Positions 38,029-47,746 of a stretch of 64,000 nucleotides of DNA are shown one piece after another. This stretch comes from Curtobacterium sp. VKM Ac-1393 (GTDB lineage Bacteria; Actinomycetota; Actinomycetes; Actinomycetales; Microbacteriaceae). The stretch covers positions 186,001 through 250,000 of the forward strand of contig NZ_JADKRW010000004.1 in the NCBI RefSeq assembly GCF_015350995.1, in the 5' to 3' direction. The notes below the pieces were generated by a model. It searched no databases. It had not been told where the DNA came from and worked only from the letters and a program-made list of their open reading frames with translations. How positions within the stretch are numbered: the stretch's first letter is position 1; every line of letters starts with the position of its first letter. The position numbers and the translations under genes are program-made.

Positions 38029-39876
38029 CTACTCGACGGTGACCGACTTCGCGAGGTTGCGCGGCTGGTCCACGTCGAGACCCTTCGCCGCAGCGAGCTC
38101 CATGCCGAACATGTGCAGCGGTGCGACGGCGAGGAGCGGCTCGAACAGCGGGGTCGCGAGCGGGATGCGCAGGACCTCGTCCGCGAAGGGCAGCACGGCG
38201 GCGTCGCCTTCTTCGGCGATGGCGATCACCCGGGCACCGCGGGCGCGGATCTCCTGGATGTTCGAGACGACCTTCGGGTGCAGCGACCGCGGGTCACGCG
38301 GGGACGGCACGATCACGAAGACGATCTGGCCGGGCTCGATGAGCGCGATCGGGCCGTGCTTGAGCTCACCGGCGGCGAAGCCCTCGGCGTGGATGTACGC
38401 GAGCTCCTTGAGCTTGAGCGCACCCTCGAGCGCGATCGGGTACCCGACGTGGCGGCCGAGGAACAACACGCTGCGGGTGTCCGCCATCCAGCGGGCCAGG
38501 TCCTTGATGCCGGCGGCGTCGTCGATGGTCTGCTGCAGCTTCGGGGCCAGGCCCTCGAGCTCGGCGACCTGCTCGGCGATCTGCTCCGCCGTCATGGTGC
38601 CGCGCAGGGTGGCCAGGTGCAGTCCCAGCAGGTACAGCGCGACGCCCTGGGCGATGAAGGCCTTCGTCGACGCGACGGCGACCTCGGGTCCGGCGTGCGT
38701 GTAGATCACGGCGTCGGACTCGCGCGGGATCGTCGCACCCTGGGTGTTGCAGATGGACAGCACCTGCGCGCCCTGCTCGCGGGCGTACTTGACGGCCATC
38801 AGCGTGTCCATGGTCTCGCCGGACTGGCTGATCGAGACGACGAGGGTGCGGTCGTTCAGCACCGGGTCGCGGTAGCGGAACTCGTGGGCGAGTTCGACCT
38901 CGACCGGGATGCGTGCCCACTGCTCGATGGCGTACTTGCCGAGGATGCCGGCGTAGGCAGCGGTGCCGCAGGCGATCACGATGACGCGGTCGACGGTCGC
39001 GAGCCGCTCGGCGATCGGGTCGAGGTCGGTCAGGGTGACGGCGCCGTCGTGCACGCGGCCGAGGATCGTCTTCGCGACGGCCTCGGGTTCCTCGCTGATC
39101 TCCTTCGCCATGAACGAGGACCACCCGCCCTTGTCGGCGGCGGAGGCGTCCCAGTTCACCTCGAACTCGCTCGGCTCAGCGGGGGTGCCGTCGAAGTGGA
39201 TGACGTCGACCCGGTCGGGGCGGATCGTCGCGATCTCGTCCTGCCCGATCGCGAGCGCGCGCTGCGTGTAGGCGACGAACGCGGCGACGTCCGAGCCCAT
39301 GAAGTTCTCGCCGTCGCCGAGCCCGACCACGAGCGGGGAGTTGCGACGGGCACCGACGACGACGCCGGGCTGGTCGGCGTGCACGACGAGGAGCGTGAAC
39401 GCCCCGTCGAGCCGCTGCACGGCCTGCTGCATGGCGGCGGTCAGGTCACCGGTCTCGCGGAACGCCCGGCCGACCAGGTGCGCGGCGACCTCGGAGTCGG
39501 TCTCGCTGCGGAACTCGATGCCCTCGGCCTGCAGCTCGGCGCGCAGCTCGGAGAAGTTCTCGATGATGCCGTTGTGGATGAGGGCGAGCTTGTCGCCGTC
39601 GGCCAGGTGCGGGTGCGCGTTGCCGTCGGTCGGGCCGCCGTGGGTCGCCCAGCGGGTGTGCCCGATGCCGGTGGTGCCGTCCGGGATGGGCGACGACTCG
39701 AGCTCGTCGACCAGGGCCTGGAGCTTGCCGGCCTTCTTGGCGGAGACGAGGTCTCCGGCAGGGTCGACCACGGCGATGCCTGCCGAGTCGTAGCCGCGGT
39801 ACTCGAGGCGACGGAGGCCACCGAGGAGGACGTCCTGGCTGCTGTTGCTGCCGACGTAGCCGACGATTCCACACAT
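38029..39876 (-). CDS. glmS: Glutamine--fructose-6-phosphate aminotransferase (isomerising)
   Basis: The 615-residue enzyme makes glucosamine-6-phosphate for peptidoglycan. ATG 39876 gives the required N-terminal Cys after Met removal (MCGIVGYVG). The glutaminase domain covers about 1-235. Two SIS domains follow (SISQSGETMDT, LGRHVGYPIALEGALKLKE), and the end NLAKSVTVE carries the catalytic lysine. No glmS ribozyme-like leader is seen in the 70-base gap to the divergent peroxidase gene. Confidence 0.97.
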   Translation of the reverse strand: MCGIVGYVGSNSSQDVLLGGLRRLEYRGYDSAGIAVVDPAGDLVSAKKAGKLQALVDELESSPIPDGTTGIGHTRWATHGGPTDGNAHPHLADGDKLALIHNGIIENFSELRAELQAEGIEFRSETDSEVAAHLVGRAFRETGDLTAAMQQAVQRLDGAFTLLVVHADQPGVVVGARRNSPLVVGLGDGENFMGSDVAAFVAYTQRALAIGQDEIATIRPDRVDVIHFDGTPAEPSEFEVNWDASAADKGGWSSFMAKEISEEPEAVAKTILGRVHDGAVTLTDLDPIAERLATVDRVIVIACGTAAYAGILGKYAIEQWARIPVEVELAHEFRYRDPVLNDRTLVVSISQSGETMDTLMAVKYAREQGAQVLSICNTQGATIPRESDAVIYTHAGPEVAVASTKAFIAQGVALYLLGLHLATLRGTMTAEQIAEQVAELEGLAPKLQQTIDDAAGIKDLARWMADTRSVLFLGRHVGYPIALEGALKLKELAYIHAEGFAAGELKHGPIALIEPGQIVFVIVPSPRDPRSLHPKVVSNIQEIRARGARVIAIAEEGDAAVLPFADEVLRIPLATPLFEPLLAVAPLHMFGMELAAAKGLDVDQPRNLAKSVTVE

Positions 39877-39946
39877 GGAAGCGATCCTACGGTCTGCCTG
39901 AGCGCGGACCCTGCGAAGCGGCAGGGCTGGGGATAACGTTTCGACC

Positions 39947-40432
39947 ATGGGACGCTTCGACGACATCGCCATCACCACGCTGCACGGCGAGGACACCACC
40001 TTCGGCTCGTTCGCGGACAAGGCGGTGCTGGTCGTGAACGTCGCGTCGCGGTGCGGTCTCGCACCGCAGTACGAGCAGCTCGAGGCCCTCCAGAAGGAGT
40101 ACGGCCCGCGCGGCTTCACGGTGCTCGGGTTCCCGAGCAACCAGTTCCTGCAGGAGCTCGGCTCCTCCGAGGCCATCGACGAGTACTGCTCCACCACCTG
40201 GGGCGTCACGTTCCCGATGTCCGAGAAGGTCAAGGTCAACGGCAAGAGCGCCCACCCGCTCTACCAGGCGCTCAAGGAGACCCCCGACGCCGACGGCAAG
40301 GCCGGTCGGGTCAGCTGGAACTTCGAGAAGTTCCTGGTCGCGCCCGACGGCACGGTGTCACGTTTCCGTCCGACCACGAAGCCGGACGCCCCCGAGGTGA
40401 TCGCGGCCATCGAGGCCGCCCTGCCCGCCTGA
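39947..40432 (+). CDS. Glutathione peroxidase family (thiol peroxidase)
   Basis: The 161-residue protein has the peroxidatic Cys in NVASRCGLAPQYEQLE, GFPSNQF and WNFEKFLVAPDG. That makes a Cys-type, probably thioredoxin-linked peroxidase, since actinobacteria lack glutathione. It starts 70 bases from glmS in the opposite direction and ends before a GGAGGCCCG-type hairpin. Confidence 0.92.
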   Translation: MGRFDDIAITTLHGEDTTFGSFADKAVLVVNVASRCGLAPQYEQLEALQKEYGPRGFTVLGFPSNQFLQELGSSEAIDEYCSTTWGVTFPMSEKVKVNGKSAHPLYQALKETPDADGKAGRVSWNFEKFLVAPDGTVSRFRPTTKPDAPEVIAAIEAALPA

Positions 40433-40477
40433 GCGGGTTCGTCGCGCGCCAGCGCGGGCGCGCGCAGCGCGAGTGAC

Positions 40478-40535
40478 GGACAGGAGGCCCGCCCGTCGTC
40501 CGCAGCGCGCGTCACGCACCACGGGCCTCCAGTCC
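40478..40535 (+). terminator. Hairpin made of inverted GGAGGCCCG motifs
   Basis: GGACAGGAGGCCCG at 40478-40491 faces CGGGCCTCCAGTCC at 40522-40535 (13 of 14 pairs) after the peroxidase gene and just before coaA. Confidence 0.6.
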
Positions 40536-40551
40536 GAATACGCTCGTCCCC

Positions 40552-41496
40552 ATGCCGATCCCGGAGACCGCCGTCGCGCACCCGACCCCGTTCGTGGAGA
40601 TCCCGCGACACGAGTGGTCGCAGCTCGCACCGAAGGAGCACCTGTCGCTCACCGAGACCGAGATCGTGCAGCTGCGCGGACTCGGTGACCGGTTGGACAT
40701 GCAGGAGGTGCAGGAGGTCTACCTCCCGCTGTCGCGGCTGCTGACGCTGTACGCCGCCGGTGCTCGGAACCTGCACGCCGAGACGAGCCGGTTCCTCGGT
40801 GACCGGGCCGGGCGCACGCCGTTCGTCATCGGCGTCGCGGGCTCCGTCGCGGTCGGCAAGTCGACGGTCGCCCGTCTGCTCCGCGAGCTGACGGAGCGCT
40901 GGCCGGACACCCCTCGGGTCGAACTGGTCACCACCGACGGCTTCCTGTACCCGAACGCCGAGCTCGAGCGTCGCGGGATCATGGACCGCAAGGGCTTCCC
41001 GGAGTCGTACGACCGTCGTTCCCTGCTGCGCTTCGTCAGCCAGGTGAAGAGCGGGGCCGCCGAGGTCCGCGCGCCGTACTACTCGCACCTGGTCTACGAC
41101 ATCGTGCCGGACGCCGAGATCGTCGTGCGGCAGCCGGACGTGCTCATCGTCGAGGGGCTGAACGTGCTCGCTCCGCCGGTGCACGGGCGGCTCGCGCTGT
41201 CCGACCTGTTCGACTTCACGATCTACGTCGACGCGAAGACCAAGGACATCGAATCCTGGTACGTCGACCGCTTCCTCGCGCTGCAGGAAGAGGCGTTCTC
41301 GAGCCCGGACTCGTTCTTCCACCGGTTCGCGTCGCTCTCACGCGAGGACGCGGTCGAGACGGCGACCCAGGTGTGGCGGGCGATCAACGAGCCGAACCTG
41401 CTCGAGAACGTGCTGCCGACCCGGTCCCGCGCGACCCTGGTGCTCAAGAAGGGCGCGAACCACAAGGTGAACTCGGTCCTGCTCCGCAAGATCTGA
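40552..41496 (+). CDS. coaA: Pantothenate kinase type I
   Basis: The 314-residue enzyme phosphorylates pantothenate, the first step of CoA synthesis. P-loop [34 protein letters not shown] and LIVEGLNVL are typical of CoaA. The start ATG 40552 lies only 17 bases after the upstream hairpin and has no strong ribosome site. Confidence 0.96.
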   Translation: MPIPETAVAHPTPFVEIPRHEWSQLAPKEHLSLTETEIVQLRGLGDRLDMQEVQEVYLPLSRLLTLYAAGARNLHAETSRFLGDRAGRTPFVIGVAGSVAVGKSTVARLLRELTERWPDTPRVELVTTDGFLYPNAELERRGIMDRKGFPESYDRRSLLRFVSQVKSGAAEVRAPYYSHLVYDIVPDAEIVVRQPDVLIVEGLNVLAPPVHGRLALSDLFDFTIYVDAKTKDIESWYVDRFLALQEEAFSSPDSFFHRFASLSREDAVETATQVWRAINEPNLLENVLPTRSRATLVLKKGANHKVNSVLLRKI

Positions 41497-41535
41497 GCCG
41501 GGCCGGAGCCTGCGCGGCTGGTTCGGATTCGCCCC

Positions 41536-41595
41536 GCACAACCAAAGTGCGTTCGAACCGCGCATCTGCATGGTTCGAACGCACTTTGGTTGTGC
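41536..41595. terminator. 24-bp perfect hairpin between coaA and glmM
   Basis: The arms 41536-41559 and 41572-41595 are exact reverse complements (GCACAACCAAAGTGCGTTCG and four more), with a 12-base loop. It lies between convergent coaA and glmM and probably ends both transcripts. A GGTTCGAAC arm resembles a tRNA T-loop, but no tRNA is present. Confidence 0.75.
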
Positions 41596-41614
41596 CACGT
41601 GCGATCGGCGACCC

Positions 41615-42988
41615 CTACGCGGCGTCGAGCGCCAAGCGCTCCTGCACGACCGCGGCGAGCTCCTCGGCGATGCGCTGGGCGTCGTCCTGCGAGGCGGCCT
41701 CGACCATGACGCGCACGACGGGCTCGGTGCCCGACGGACGGAGCAGCACACGACCGGTGTCACCGAGCGCAGCCGATGCCGCGGCGACGGCATCCTGCAC
41801 ACCCTGGTCGGCCAGCCCGTGGCGATCGACCCCACGGACGTTGAGCAGCACCTGCGGGAACACCGTCATGCACGATGCGAGCTCCTGCAGCGACTTGCCC
41901 GTGCGTGCCATCTCGGCGACCAGGTGCAACCCCGTCAGGATGCCGTCACCCGTGGTGGCGTACTCGTTGAAGATGATGTGGCCGGACTGCTCGCCGCCGA
42001 TGGAGTAGTCACCCTCGGTCATCTTCTCGAGCACGTAGCGGTCACCCACACCGGCCTCGATCACGGTGATGCCCGCGTCGGCCATGGCGCGCTTCAGCCC
42101 GAGGTTCGACATGACCGTCGCGACGAGGGTGTCGTCCTTCAGGCGGCCACGTTCCTGCAGCGACAGCGCCAGGATCGCCATGATCTGGTCGCCGTCGATG
42201 GCGTTGCCCGCGGCGTCCACCGCCAGGCAGCGGTCGGCGTCGCCGTCGTGCGCGATGCCGACGTCGGCCCCGGCGGCCAGGACGGCGCGGGACAGGTTGT
42301 CGATGTGGGTCGAGCCGACCCCGTCGTTGATGTTCCAGCCGTCCGGGTCGGCGCCGATCAGGGTCACCCTGGCGCCGGCGTTCACGAACACCTCGGGCGA
42401 GACGCCTGCGGCAGCACCGTTGGCGCAGTCGAGGACGACGTGGATGCCGTCGAGTCGGTGCGGCAGCGTGCCGAGCAGGTGGACGACGTAGCGGTCCTCG
42501 GCGTCGGCGAACCGCGAGATCCGCCCGACGTCGATGCCGGTGGGGGTCGGCGCGGAGTGGTCGTGCATGGCCGCTTCGATGCGGTCCTCGACCTCGTCCG
42601 GCAGTTTGCGACCACCCGTGGCGAAGAACTTGATCCCGTTGTCCGGGGCAGGGTTGTGCGACGCGGAGATCATCACGCCGAAGTCGGCGTCGATGTCCGC
42701 GACGAGGAACGCAGCTGCAGGGGTGGGGATGACCCCGGCGTCGAGCACGTCGACGCCGGCGGAGGCGAGCCCGGCGGCGACAGCTGCGCCGAGGAACTCG
42801 CCGGAGACGCGCGGATCGCGCGCCAGGACCGCGCGCGGGCGCGGTCGGCCGGACGCCCGGCGGGCGTCGGCGTGGTGTCCGTGTGTGAGGACGGCCGCGC
42901 TCGCCTGGGCAAGACCCAGTGCGAGCGCGGCCGTCAGCTCGCCGTTGGCGAGACCACGAACCCCGTCGGTACCGAACAGACGCGGCAT
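41615..42988 (-). CDS. glmM: Phosphoglucosamine mutase
   Basis: The 457-residue enzyme converts glucosamine-6-phosphate to glucosamine-1-phosphate, the step after GlmS. It starts [19 protein letters not shown], has the phosphoserine motif [14 protein letters not shown], the metal loop DGDADRCL and the GGEQSGHI sugar loop. The region around residue 45 ([13 protein letters not shown]) is an Arg-rich insert. It lies 22 bases after rpsI, so it is probably co-transcribed. Confidence 0.96.
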   Translation of the reverse strand: MPRLFGTDGVRGLANGELTAALALGLAQASAAVLTHGHHADARRASGRPRPRAVLARDPRVSGEFLGAAVAAGLASAGVDVLDAGVIPTPAAAFLVADIDADFGVMISASHNPAPDNGIKFFATGGRKLPDEVEDRIEAAMHDHSAPTPTGIDVGRISRFADAEDRYVVHLLGTLPHRLDGIHVVLDCANGAAAGVSPEVFVNAGARVTLIGADPDGWNINDGVGSTHIDNLSRAVLAAGADVGIAHDGDADRCLAVDAAGNAIDGDQIMAILALSLQERGRLKDDTLVATVMSNLGLKRAMADAGITVIEAGVGDRYVLEKMTEGDYSIGGEQSGHIIFNEYATTGDGILTGLHLVAEMARTGKSLQELASCMTVFPQVLLNVRGVDRHGLADQGVQDAVAAASAALGDTGRVLLRPSGTEPVVRVMVEAASQDDAQRIAEELAAVVQERLALDAA

Positions 42989-43010
42989 TGCGATCTTCAG
43001 CCGGTGACGA

Positions 43011-43496
43011 CTAGCGCTTCGAGAACTGCGAAGCCTTGCGGGCCTTCTTGAGACCGGCCTTCTTGCGCTCGATGACGCGGGCGTCACGGGTGAGGAAGCC
43101 GGCCTTCTTGAGGGTCGCGCGGTTGTTCTCGCGGTCGATCTCGTTCAGGGTGCGGGCGATGGCGAGGCGGAGCGCGCCGGCCTGGCCCGAGGGGCCGCCA
43201 CCGGTGATGCGTGCGACGACGTCGTACGAGCCGAGGAGCTCGAGGACCTTGAACGGGTCGTTGATGAGCTGCTGGTGCAGCTTGTTCGGGAAGTAGTCCT
43301 CGAGCGAGCGACCGTTCACGACGAACGTGCCGGAGCCCGGAACGAGGCGAACGCGCGCGATGGCCTCCTTGCGGCGCCCGACGGCACCGCCGGAGACGTT
43401 GAGGATCTGACGGGGAGCGGCCTCGGCAGCGGCGGGTGCGCTCTCCGTGGTGAAGCTCTCCGGGGTCTGGTCGAGGGAATCAGCGATCTGAGCCAT
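43011..43496 (-). CDS. rpsI: 30S ribosomal protein S9
   Basis: The 161-residue protein has an acidic/Ala-rich N-terminal extension of about 35 residues, then the S9 core [23 protein letters not shown] and the basic tail ending in KASQFSKR that reaches the P-site tRNA. It lies 37 bases after rplM. Confidence 0.97.
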   Translation of the reverse strand: MAQIADSLDQTPESFTTESAPAAAEAAPRQILNVSGGAVGRRKEAIARVRLVPGSGTFVVNGRSLEDYFPNKLHQQLINDPFKVLELLGSYDVVARITGGGPSGQAGALRLAIARTLNEIDRENNRATLKKAGFLTRDARVIERKKAGLKKARKASQFSKR

Positions 43497-43533
43497 GAGT
43501 TTCTCTATGTCCTTGAAGTCGTCGTGGCCGGAA

Positions 43534-43980
43534 CTACTGTGCGACCTGGTCGAAGATGTACGCCTTGGGCTGCTGCGCGGAGTGCGGGTGCTCCGCGCCG
43601 GCGTAGACCTTCAGCTTCTTGAGCTGCTCGCGACCGAGGGTGTTCTTCGGCAGCATGCCGCGGATCGCCTTCTCGACGGCGCGGGTGGGGTGCTTCTCGA
43701 GCATCTCCGGGTAGGAGGTCGCCGTGAGGCCGCCCGGGTAGCCCGAGTGGCGGTAGTAGACCTTCTTCGCGAGCTTCGAACCGGTCAGGGCGACCTTGTC
43801 GGCGTTCACGATGATGACGTAGTCACCCATGTCCATGTGCTGGGCGAAGGTGGCCTTGTGCTTGCCGCGCAGGAGCGCCGCGGCGTGGGTGGCGAGACGG
43901 CCGAGGACGACGTCGGTCGCGTCGATGACGATCCAGTCGTGCTGGACGTCTGCCGGCTTCGGTGAGAACGTGCGAGTCAC
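43534..43980 (-). CDS. rplM: 50S ribosomal protein L13
   Basis: The 148-residue protein from GTG 43980 has [46 protein letters not shown] and [10 protein letters not shown] of L13. It is the first gene of the L13-S9 operon. A promoter lies about 140 bases upstream, so the leader is long. Confidence 0.97.
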   Translation of the reverse strand: MTRTFSPKPADVQHDWIVIDATDVVLGRLATHAAALLRGKHKATFAQHMDMGDYVIIVNADKVALTGSKLAKKVYYRHSGYPGGLTATSYPEMLEKHPTRAVEKAIRGMLPKNTLGREQLKKLKVYAGAEHPHSAQQPKAYIFDQVAQ

Positions 43981-44120
43981 AGGAGTGCTGCTTTCGTGTC
44001 GAGGTGAGGAGTCCGTGAATCCCACTCCGGTCGGGGTTCCCCGCGGCAGAAGCCGGCGGAACGCCCGTGTGGAGGGCTCATCTGACTGTCCGGCGCACGT
44101 GGCGCACAGACCAAGGTGAG

Positions 44121-44150
44121 AGCCTAGCGGACTCGGGTCGCGTCGGTCAA
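44121..44150 (-). promoter_or_regulatory. Promoter of rplM-rpsI
   Basis: On the minus strand TTGACC, an 18-base spacer and TAGGCT form a good housekeeping promoter. The leader to GTG 43980 is about 135 bases and contains several short inverted repeats. The 329-base gap 43981-44309 holds this promoter and leader plus two terminators for the nuclease gene. Confidence 0.65.
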
Positions 44151-44164
44151 ACGCGGGCGCCTCC

Positions 44165-44206
44165 GGACGGGAGGCCCGTGGCGGCCTGGCCACGGGCCTC
44201 CCGTCC
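44165..44206 (-). terminator. 17-bp hairpin of GGACGGGAGGCCCG arms
   Basis: GGACGGGAGGCCCGTGG and its exact reverse complement flank an eight-base loop. It is the best-paired example of the GGAGGCCCG motif family and a second terminator after the nuclease gene. Confidence 0.75.
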
Positions 44207-44233
44207 GCCCCGGGGTCGCGCCCACCCCACGGG

Positions 44234-44285
44234 GTGAGCAGAAGACGTCGGGTCCCGCAGTGCGAACCCGACGTCTTCTGCTCAC
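44234..44285 (-). terminator. 20-bp perfect hairpin after the nuclease gene
   Basis: GTGAGCAGAAGACGTCGGGT and its exact reverse complement are separated by 12 bases. Outside it, CCCACCCCACGGGG and CCCCGTGGGGCCTGGG can extend the stem. It lies about 25 bases past the nuclease stop. Confidence 0.8.
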
Positions 44286-44309
44286 TCGGCGCCCCGTGGG
44301 GCCTGGGGA

Positions 44310-47300
44310 CTACTCCGCAGCCGCAGCCGTGCGGCGGCGGCGGACGATCAGCACGCCGGCACCCGCCGCGAGCAGCAGGAACGCGACCAGTGCTCCGGCG
44401 CCGAGCCCGGAAGCACCCGTGAACGCGAGCTGGCCGTCAGCGGTGATCGTGATCGGGGTCCAGCCGATGAGACTGCCGTCCGTGGCCGTCACCGCGAGCC
44501 GGTGCTCCCCGACGACCGTGTCCGCCGGGATCGTCACCCGCACCGTGCCGTCGGCCGCGACGACCGCGGTCCCGATCAGCGACGGGGTCGAGAACAGCCA
44601 CACGTCCACCGTGTCACCGGCGGACTCCGTGCCGACCGTCACCGTGATCGTCTCTCCCGCGCGGGCCGTCGCCGGAGCGGACACCCCGCCGCGGTTCGCT
44701 TCGGTCAGCAGCGACGAAGGCGGCGCCACCGGGCCAGCCGGCGGGGTGATCCCGTCGACCGGCGGCACGGGCGTCGGGGTCGGCACCGGCGTCGGGGTCG
44801 GGGTCGGCACTGGCGTCGGGGTCGGCACCGGCGTCGGGTCGGTGCCCGGGTCCGTCCCGGGGTCCGTGCCCGCGGCGTCCAGGTCGAAGCCGACCAGGAT
44901 CGGGTCGTGGTCGCTCGCCCGGAACACGTCGTCGCTGTACAGGTCCGACGCGTTGTAGTTGTAGCGGCTGTACTCCAGACCCACCGACTCGACCGAGTTG
45001 ATGTTCCAGATGTCCACGCCCGTGACCGTCTTCGCAGCGGCCGGCGACGCGAACACGTGGTCGAGCGACCCGCTCAGCCCGGAGAACACGTACGAGAACT
45101 CGGTGGCGTCGAGCGCCGGGCCGAGGTCGGTGTACCCGGCGTCGTCGAGGACGACCACCGGGTCCTCCTTGCTGTAGGCGTTGAAGTCGCCGAGCATGAA
45201 CACCTTGTCGGTGCCGTACTGCTCCTGCATGTCGGTGGAGAACGTCACGAGGGCCTTCGCCTGCCGCACCCGGTCGGCGTTCGAGGCGCCCTGGCCGTCA
45301 CCCTGGTCGGCGTTCTCACCGGTGCCGGACCCCTTCGACTTGAAGTGGTTCGCGATCACCAGGAAGTCGTCGTCCGCGGTGCCACCGACCGGACGGAACG
45401 CGTCCGCGACGGGCTGACGGGCGTTGGTGAAGGCGGCGTCGAGCAGGATCGTCGAGTCGCCGACGGGTTCGACCCGGTCCTTCTTGTAGATGAGCGCGAG
45501 GCGGATGACGTCCTCGCTCGCCGGCACGGTCGCGGGCGACTTCGCGTAGGCCCAGGTGTCCTCGCCGGTGGCTGCGTTGAGCGCCTCGACGAGCGTGGCG
45601 ACCGCGGCGTCGCGGTCCTGGCCGAAGCGGGCCGAGTTCTCGATCTCCTCGAGCGAGACGACGTCGGCGCCGAGGCCGTTGATCGCCTTGACGATCTTGA
45701 CCTGCTGGCGCAGGAAGTCCTCCTGCTCAGCAGCACCGCGGGCGTCACAGCCGGAGTTCACCGTCACGGGGTCGCCCTCGCGGTCGGTGTAGTACGAGCA
45801 GCCGGTGAGCTGGTCGCCCGTGGTCGGGAAGTAGTTCAGCACGTTGAACCCGGCGAGCTTCAGGTCGCCACCGACGTCCTGCGGCTTCGCCTGCCGCACG
45901 TTCGAGAACGACGCGGGCAGGTCGGCCGCCGGGGTCGCACCGGTGATCGGGGCGGTCGGCTGGAACTTCCACCCGCTGTTGCGGTAGTCGAGGACGACCG
46001 GCTCCTCGAACGTGGCGGTCGCACCGACGGTGACCGGGCCCTGGGTGAGCCACGACACCGGGATGCCCTGGTTCGCCTTCGTCAGGAAGTTGGTGCTGGC
46101 GCCGTCGTCCAACGTGACCTTCCGCGCGGCGTTCGACGCCGCGACGGCCAGCGCCTCGGGGGAACCCGGACGCCCGACCTCGGTCGGCTGGACGAGGCGG
46201 CCGGCGCCGCTGGCGAGCACGACCTCGCCGTACTGGTTCGTCGTGTAGTTGTCGGCCACCGTGTACGAGCCCTGCGGCGCGATGAGCATGCTCTCGAGCG
46301 ACTCGCGCTGCGCGTCCGACGACGGGAACGCGACCGCGGCGGGCTGCGGGGCGACGACGGTGTCGGTGAGCTTCTCGAACGACGCCGTGTTCGACACGGT
46401 GAGCTCGGTCAGGCCGAAGTACTCGGAGACGCCGCCGGTGACCCGCACGTGGTCGCCCTCGGCCACCATGCCGGCGGTCGCAGACGAGAAGACGAACACG
46501 GCGTCGGACGCGGTGTGGGTGCCGAAGTCGATCGTGCCGCCGGTCCCCGGGGTCTGGATCGTGTAGCCGTTGAAGCCGCCAGTGGCGTAGACCGCCGTGA
46601 CGACGCCGTCGGTGGTGACGGTCTTGCCGGCGTACGGCGAGGTGTCCGTGGTGCCCTGCAGCTGCGCGATGGTCACGGCCTCGGCGGGCGCTCCGGGCTC
46701 CGTCGGTTCCGTCGGGTCGGTGGGGTCGGTGGGCTGCGTCGGTGCGGCCGTCTCACCAGCGGCGTTCCGCGGGGTCAGGGTCGTCGTCACCGAGAAGTCC
46801 GTGCCGTTGTCGTCAGTGTCGGTGGTGCCCTGGCGGACCAGTCCGTTCGGCACGGCGTTCGCACCCTCGACGGTGCGCACCGTGCCCTCGTACGTGTTCG
46901 AGGCGCCGTAGCCGAGCAGGTCGACGACGCCCGTGGTGCCGGTCGTCACCGGACCCGCGGCGAGCGCCAGCGGTGCGACGGCGTCCGACAGCACGAGCGT
47001 GCCCGTGGTGCCCGAGGGGTTCAGCGACGCGGTGTCGTCCGCCGTCGGCAGGTCCGCACCGGCCGCGGTGGCTCCGCCGTTGCCCGCCATCGACACCAGG
47101 AAGGTGCCCTTCGCCGGGACGGTCCCCTCCAGCGCGCTCGTCGAGAAGGGACCGGCGCTCGTCGCGGCACGGTACTGCAGCGACCAGCCGTCGAGCGACA
47201 CCGCGGCGTCGGTCGGGTTGCCGATCTCGATGAACTTCTGGTTGTAGAACGCGCCGTTGCTGCCCGCCTTCAGGTAGGCCTCCTCGATGACGAGGCCGGT

Positions 47301-47405
47301 CCCCTCGGGGTTCGCGGTGGCTGCGGTGACGGTGACGAGCGGGGCCGCGAGGAGCGTCGCAGCAGCCGTGGCGCACAGCAGAGTGCGCCCGAGGGAGTTG
47401 GCCAT
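44310..47405 (-). CDS. ExeM/NucH-type extracellular nuclease, sortase-anchored
   Basis: The 1031-residue secreted protein has a signal peptide (1-32), then a lamin-tail domain ([20 protein letters not shown] onward) and a Thr/Pro linker (about 225-242). An OB-fold-like region (about 245-345) is followed by an endonuclease/exonuclease/phosphatase domain (about 500-850) with [42 protein letters not shown] and ASDHDPILV. After a [11 protein letters not shown] linker come an Ig-like domain, LAFTG (993-997), a membrane helix and RRRR, a class E sortase signal. It probably degrades extracellular DNA at the wall. It may be on its own promoter, 91 bases after the peptide operon. Confidence 0.92.
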   Translation of the reverse strand: MANSLGRTLLCATAAATLLAAPLVTVTAATANPEGTGLVIEEAYLKAGSNGAFYNQKFIEIGNPTDAAVSLDGWSLQYRAATSAGPFSTSALEGTVPAKGTFLVSMAGNGGATAAGADLPTADDTASLNPSGTTGTLVLSDAVAPLALAAGPVTTGTTGVVDLLGYGASNTYEGTVRTVEGANAVPNGLVRQGTTDTDDNGTDFSVTTTLTPRNAAGETAAPTQPTDPTDPTEPTEPGAPAEAVTIAQLQGTTDTSPYAGKTVTTDGVVTAVYATGGFNGYTIQTPGTGGTIDFGTHTASDAVFVFSSATAGMVAEGDHVRVTGGVSEYFGLTELTVSNTASFEKLTDTVVAPQPAAVAFPSSDAQRESLESMLIAPQGSYTVADNYTTNQYGEVVLASGAGRLVQPTEVGRPGSPEALAVAASNAARKVTLDDGASTNFLTKANQGIPVSWLTQGPVTVGATATFEEPVVLDYRNSGWKFQPTAPITGATPAADLPASFSNVRQAKPQDVGGDLKLAGFNVLNYFPTTGDQLTGCSYYTDREGDPVTVNSGCDARGAAEQEDFLRQQVKIVKAINGLGADVVSLEEIENSARFGQDRDAAVATLVEALNAATGEDTWAYAKSPATVPASEDVIRLALIYKKDRVEPVGDSTILLDAAFTNARQPVADAFRPVGGTADDDFLVIANHFKSKGSGTGENADQGDGQGASNADRVRQAKALVTFSTDMQEQYGTDKVFMLGDFNAYSKEDPVVVLDDAGYTDLGPALDATEFSYVFSGLSGSLDHVFASPAAAKTVTGVDIWNINSVESVGLEYSRYNYNASDLYSDDVFRASDHDPILVGFDLDAAGTDPGTDPGTDPTPVPTPTPVPTPTPTPVPTPTPVPPVDGITPPAGPVAPPSSLLTEANRGGVSAPATARAGETITVTVGTESAGDTVDVWLFSTPSLIGTAVVAADGTVRVTIPADTVVGEHRLAVTATDGSLIGWTPITITADGQLAFTGASGLGAGALVAFLLLAAGAGVLIVRRRRTAAAAE

Positions 47406-47496
47406 GCCCGCACGCTACCGACCTGCGGAGTCCCTCAGGTTTCGCGCAGGTGAATGATTGCTCTCGGCAACATCGGGAGCGGGCGTTCAGTCTCAG

Positions 47497-47745
47497 TCAC
47501 GCCCCACCCACCAGCCGGAAGAGCACCACAGCAACGGTGATCGCGTACCAGCCCGACAGGCCGCTCCGATTGCGCGTGAGCCGGAGCGAGAGTGCACCGG
47601 CGAGGACGGCGATCCCGGCAGCGATGAGACGGGTCAGCGGTGCCTGGCCGTCGACCCCGACGACGAACAGGCCGAGGGTCGCAACGACGACAACAGTCGC
47701 TGTGCTGACCGATTGCGCTCGACGGGGCGTTCTCGTGTCTGCCAC
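47497..47745 (-). CDS. Small membrane protein of the peptide operon
   Basis: The 82-residue protein has about three hydrophobic segments (residues 15-32, 37-52, 64-80) and an Arg-rich N-terminus. I recognise no family. It starts one base after the ABC permease stop and closes the peptide/ABC operon. In bacteriocin loci such small membrane proteins often give immunity; that role here is inferred from position. Confidence 0.75.
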   Translation of the reverse strand: MADTRTPRRAQSVSTATVVVVATLGLFVVGVDGQAPLTRLIAAGIAVLAGALSLRLTRNRSGLSGWYAITVAVVLFRLVGGA

Positions 47746-47746
47746 G

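Noticed and set aside
39877..39946. Possible glmS ribozyme or riboswitch ahead of glmS
   Set aside because: The gap is only 70 bases, shared with a divergent gene, and shows no ribozyme-like structure; the glmS ribozyme is typical of Firmicutes.
41551..41580. GTTCGAACC resembling a tRNA T-loop in the coaA-glmM gap
   Set aside because: It is one arm of a perfect 24-bp hairpin; there is no acceptor stem, anticodon arm or CCA-like end.
47434..47455. ATTCACC-containing stretch upstream of the nuclease gene considered as a Pho box
   Set aside because: Only one of two repeat units matches the PhoP pattern; too weak to claim.
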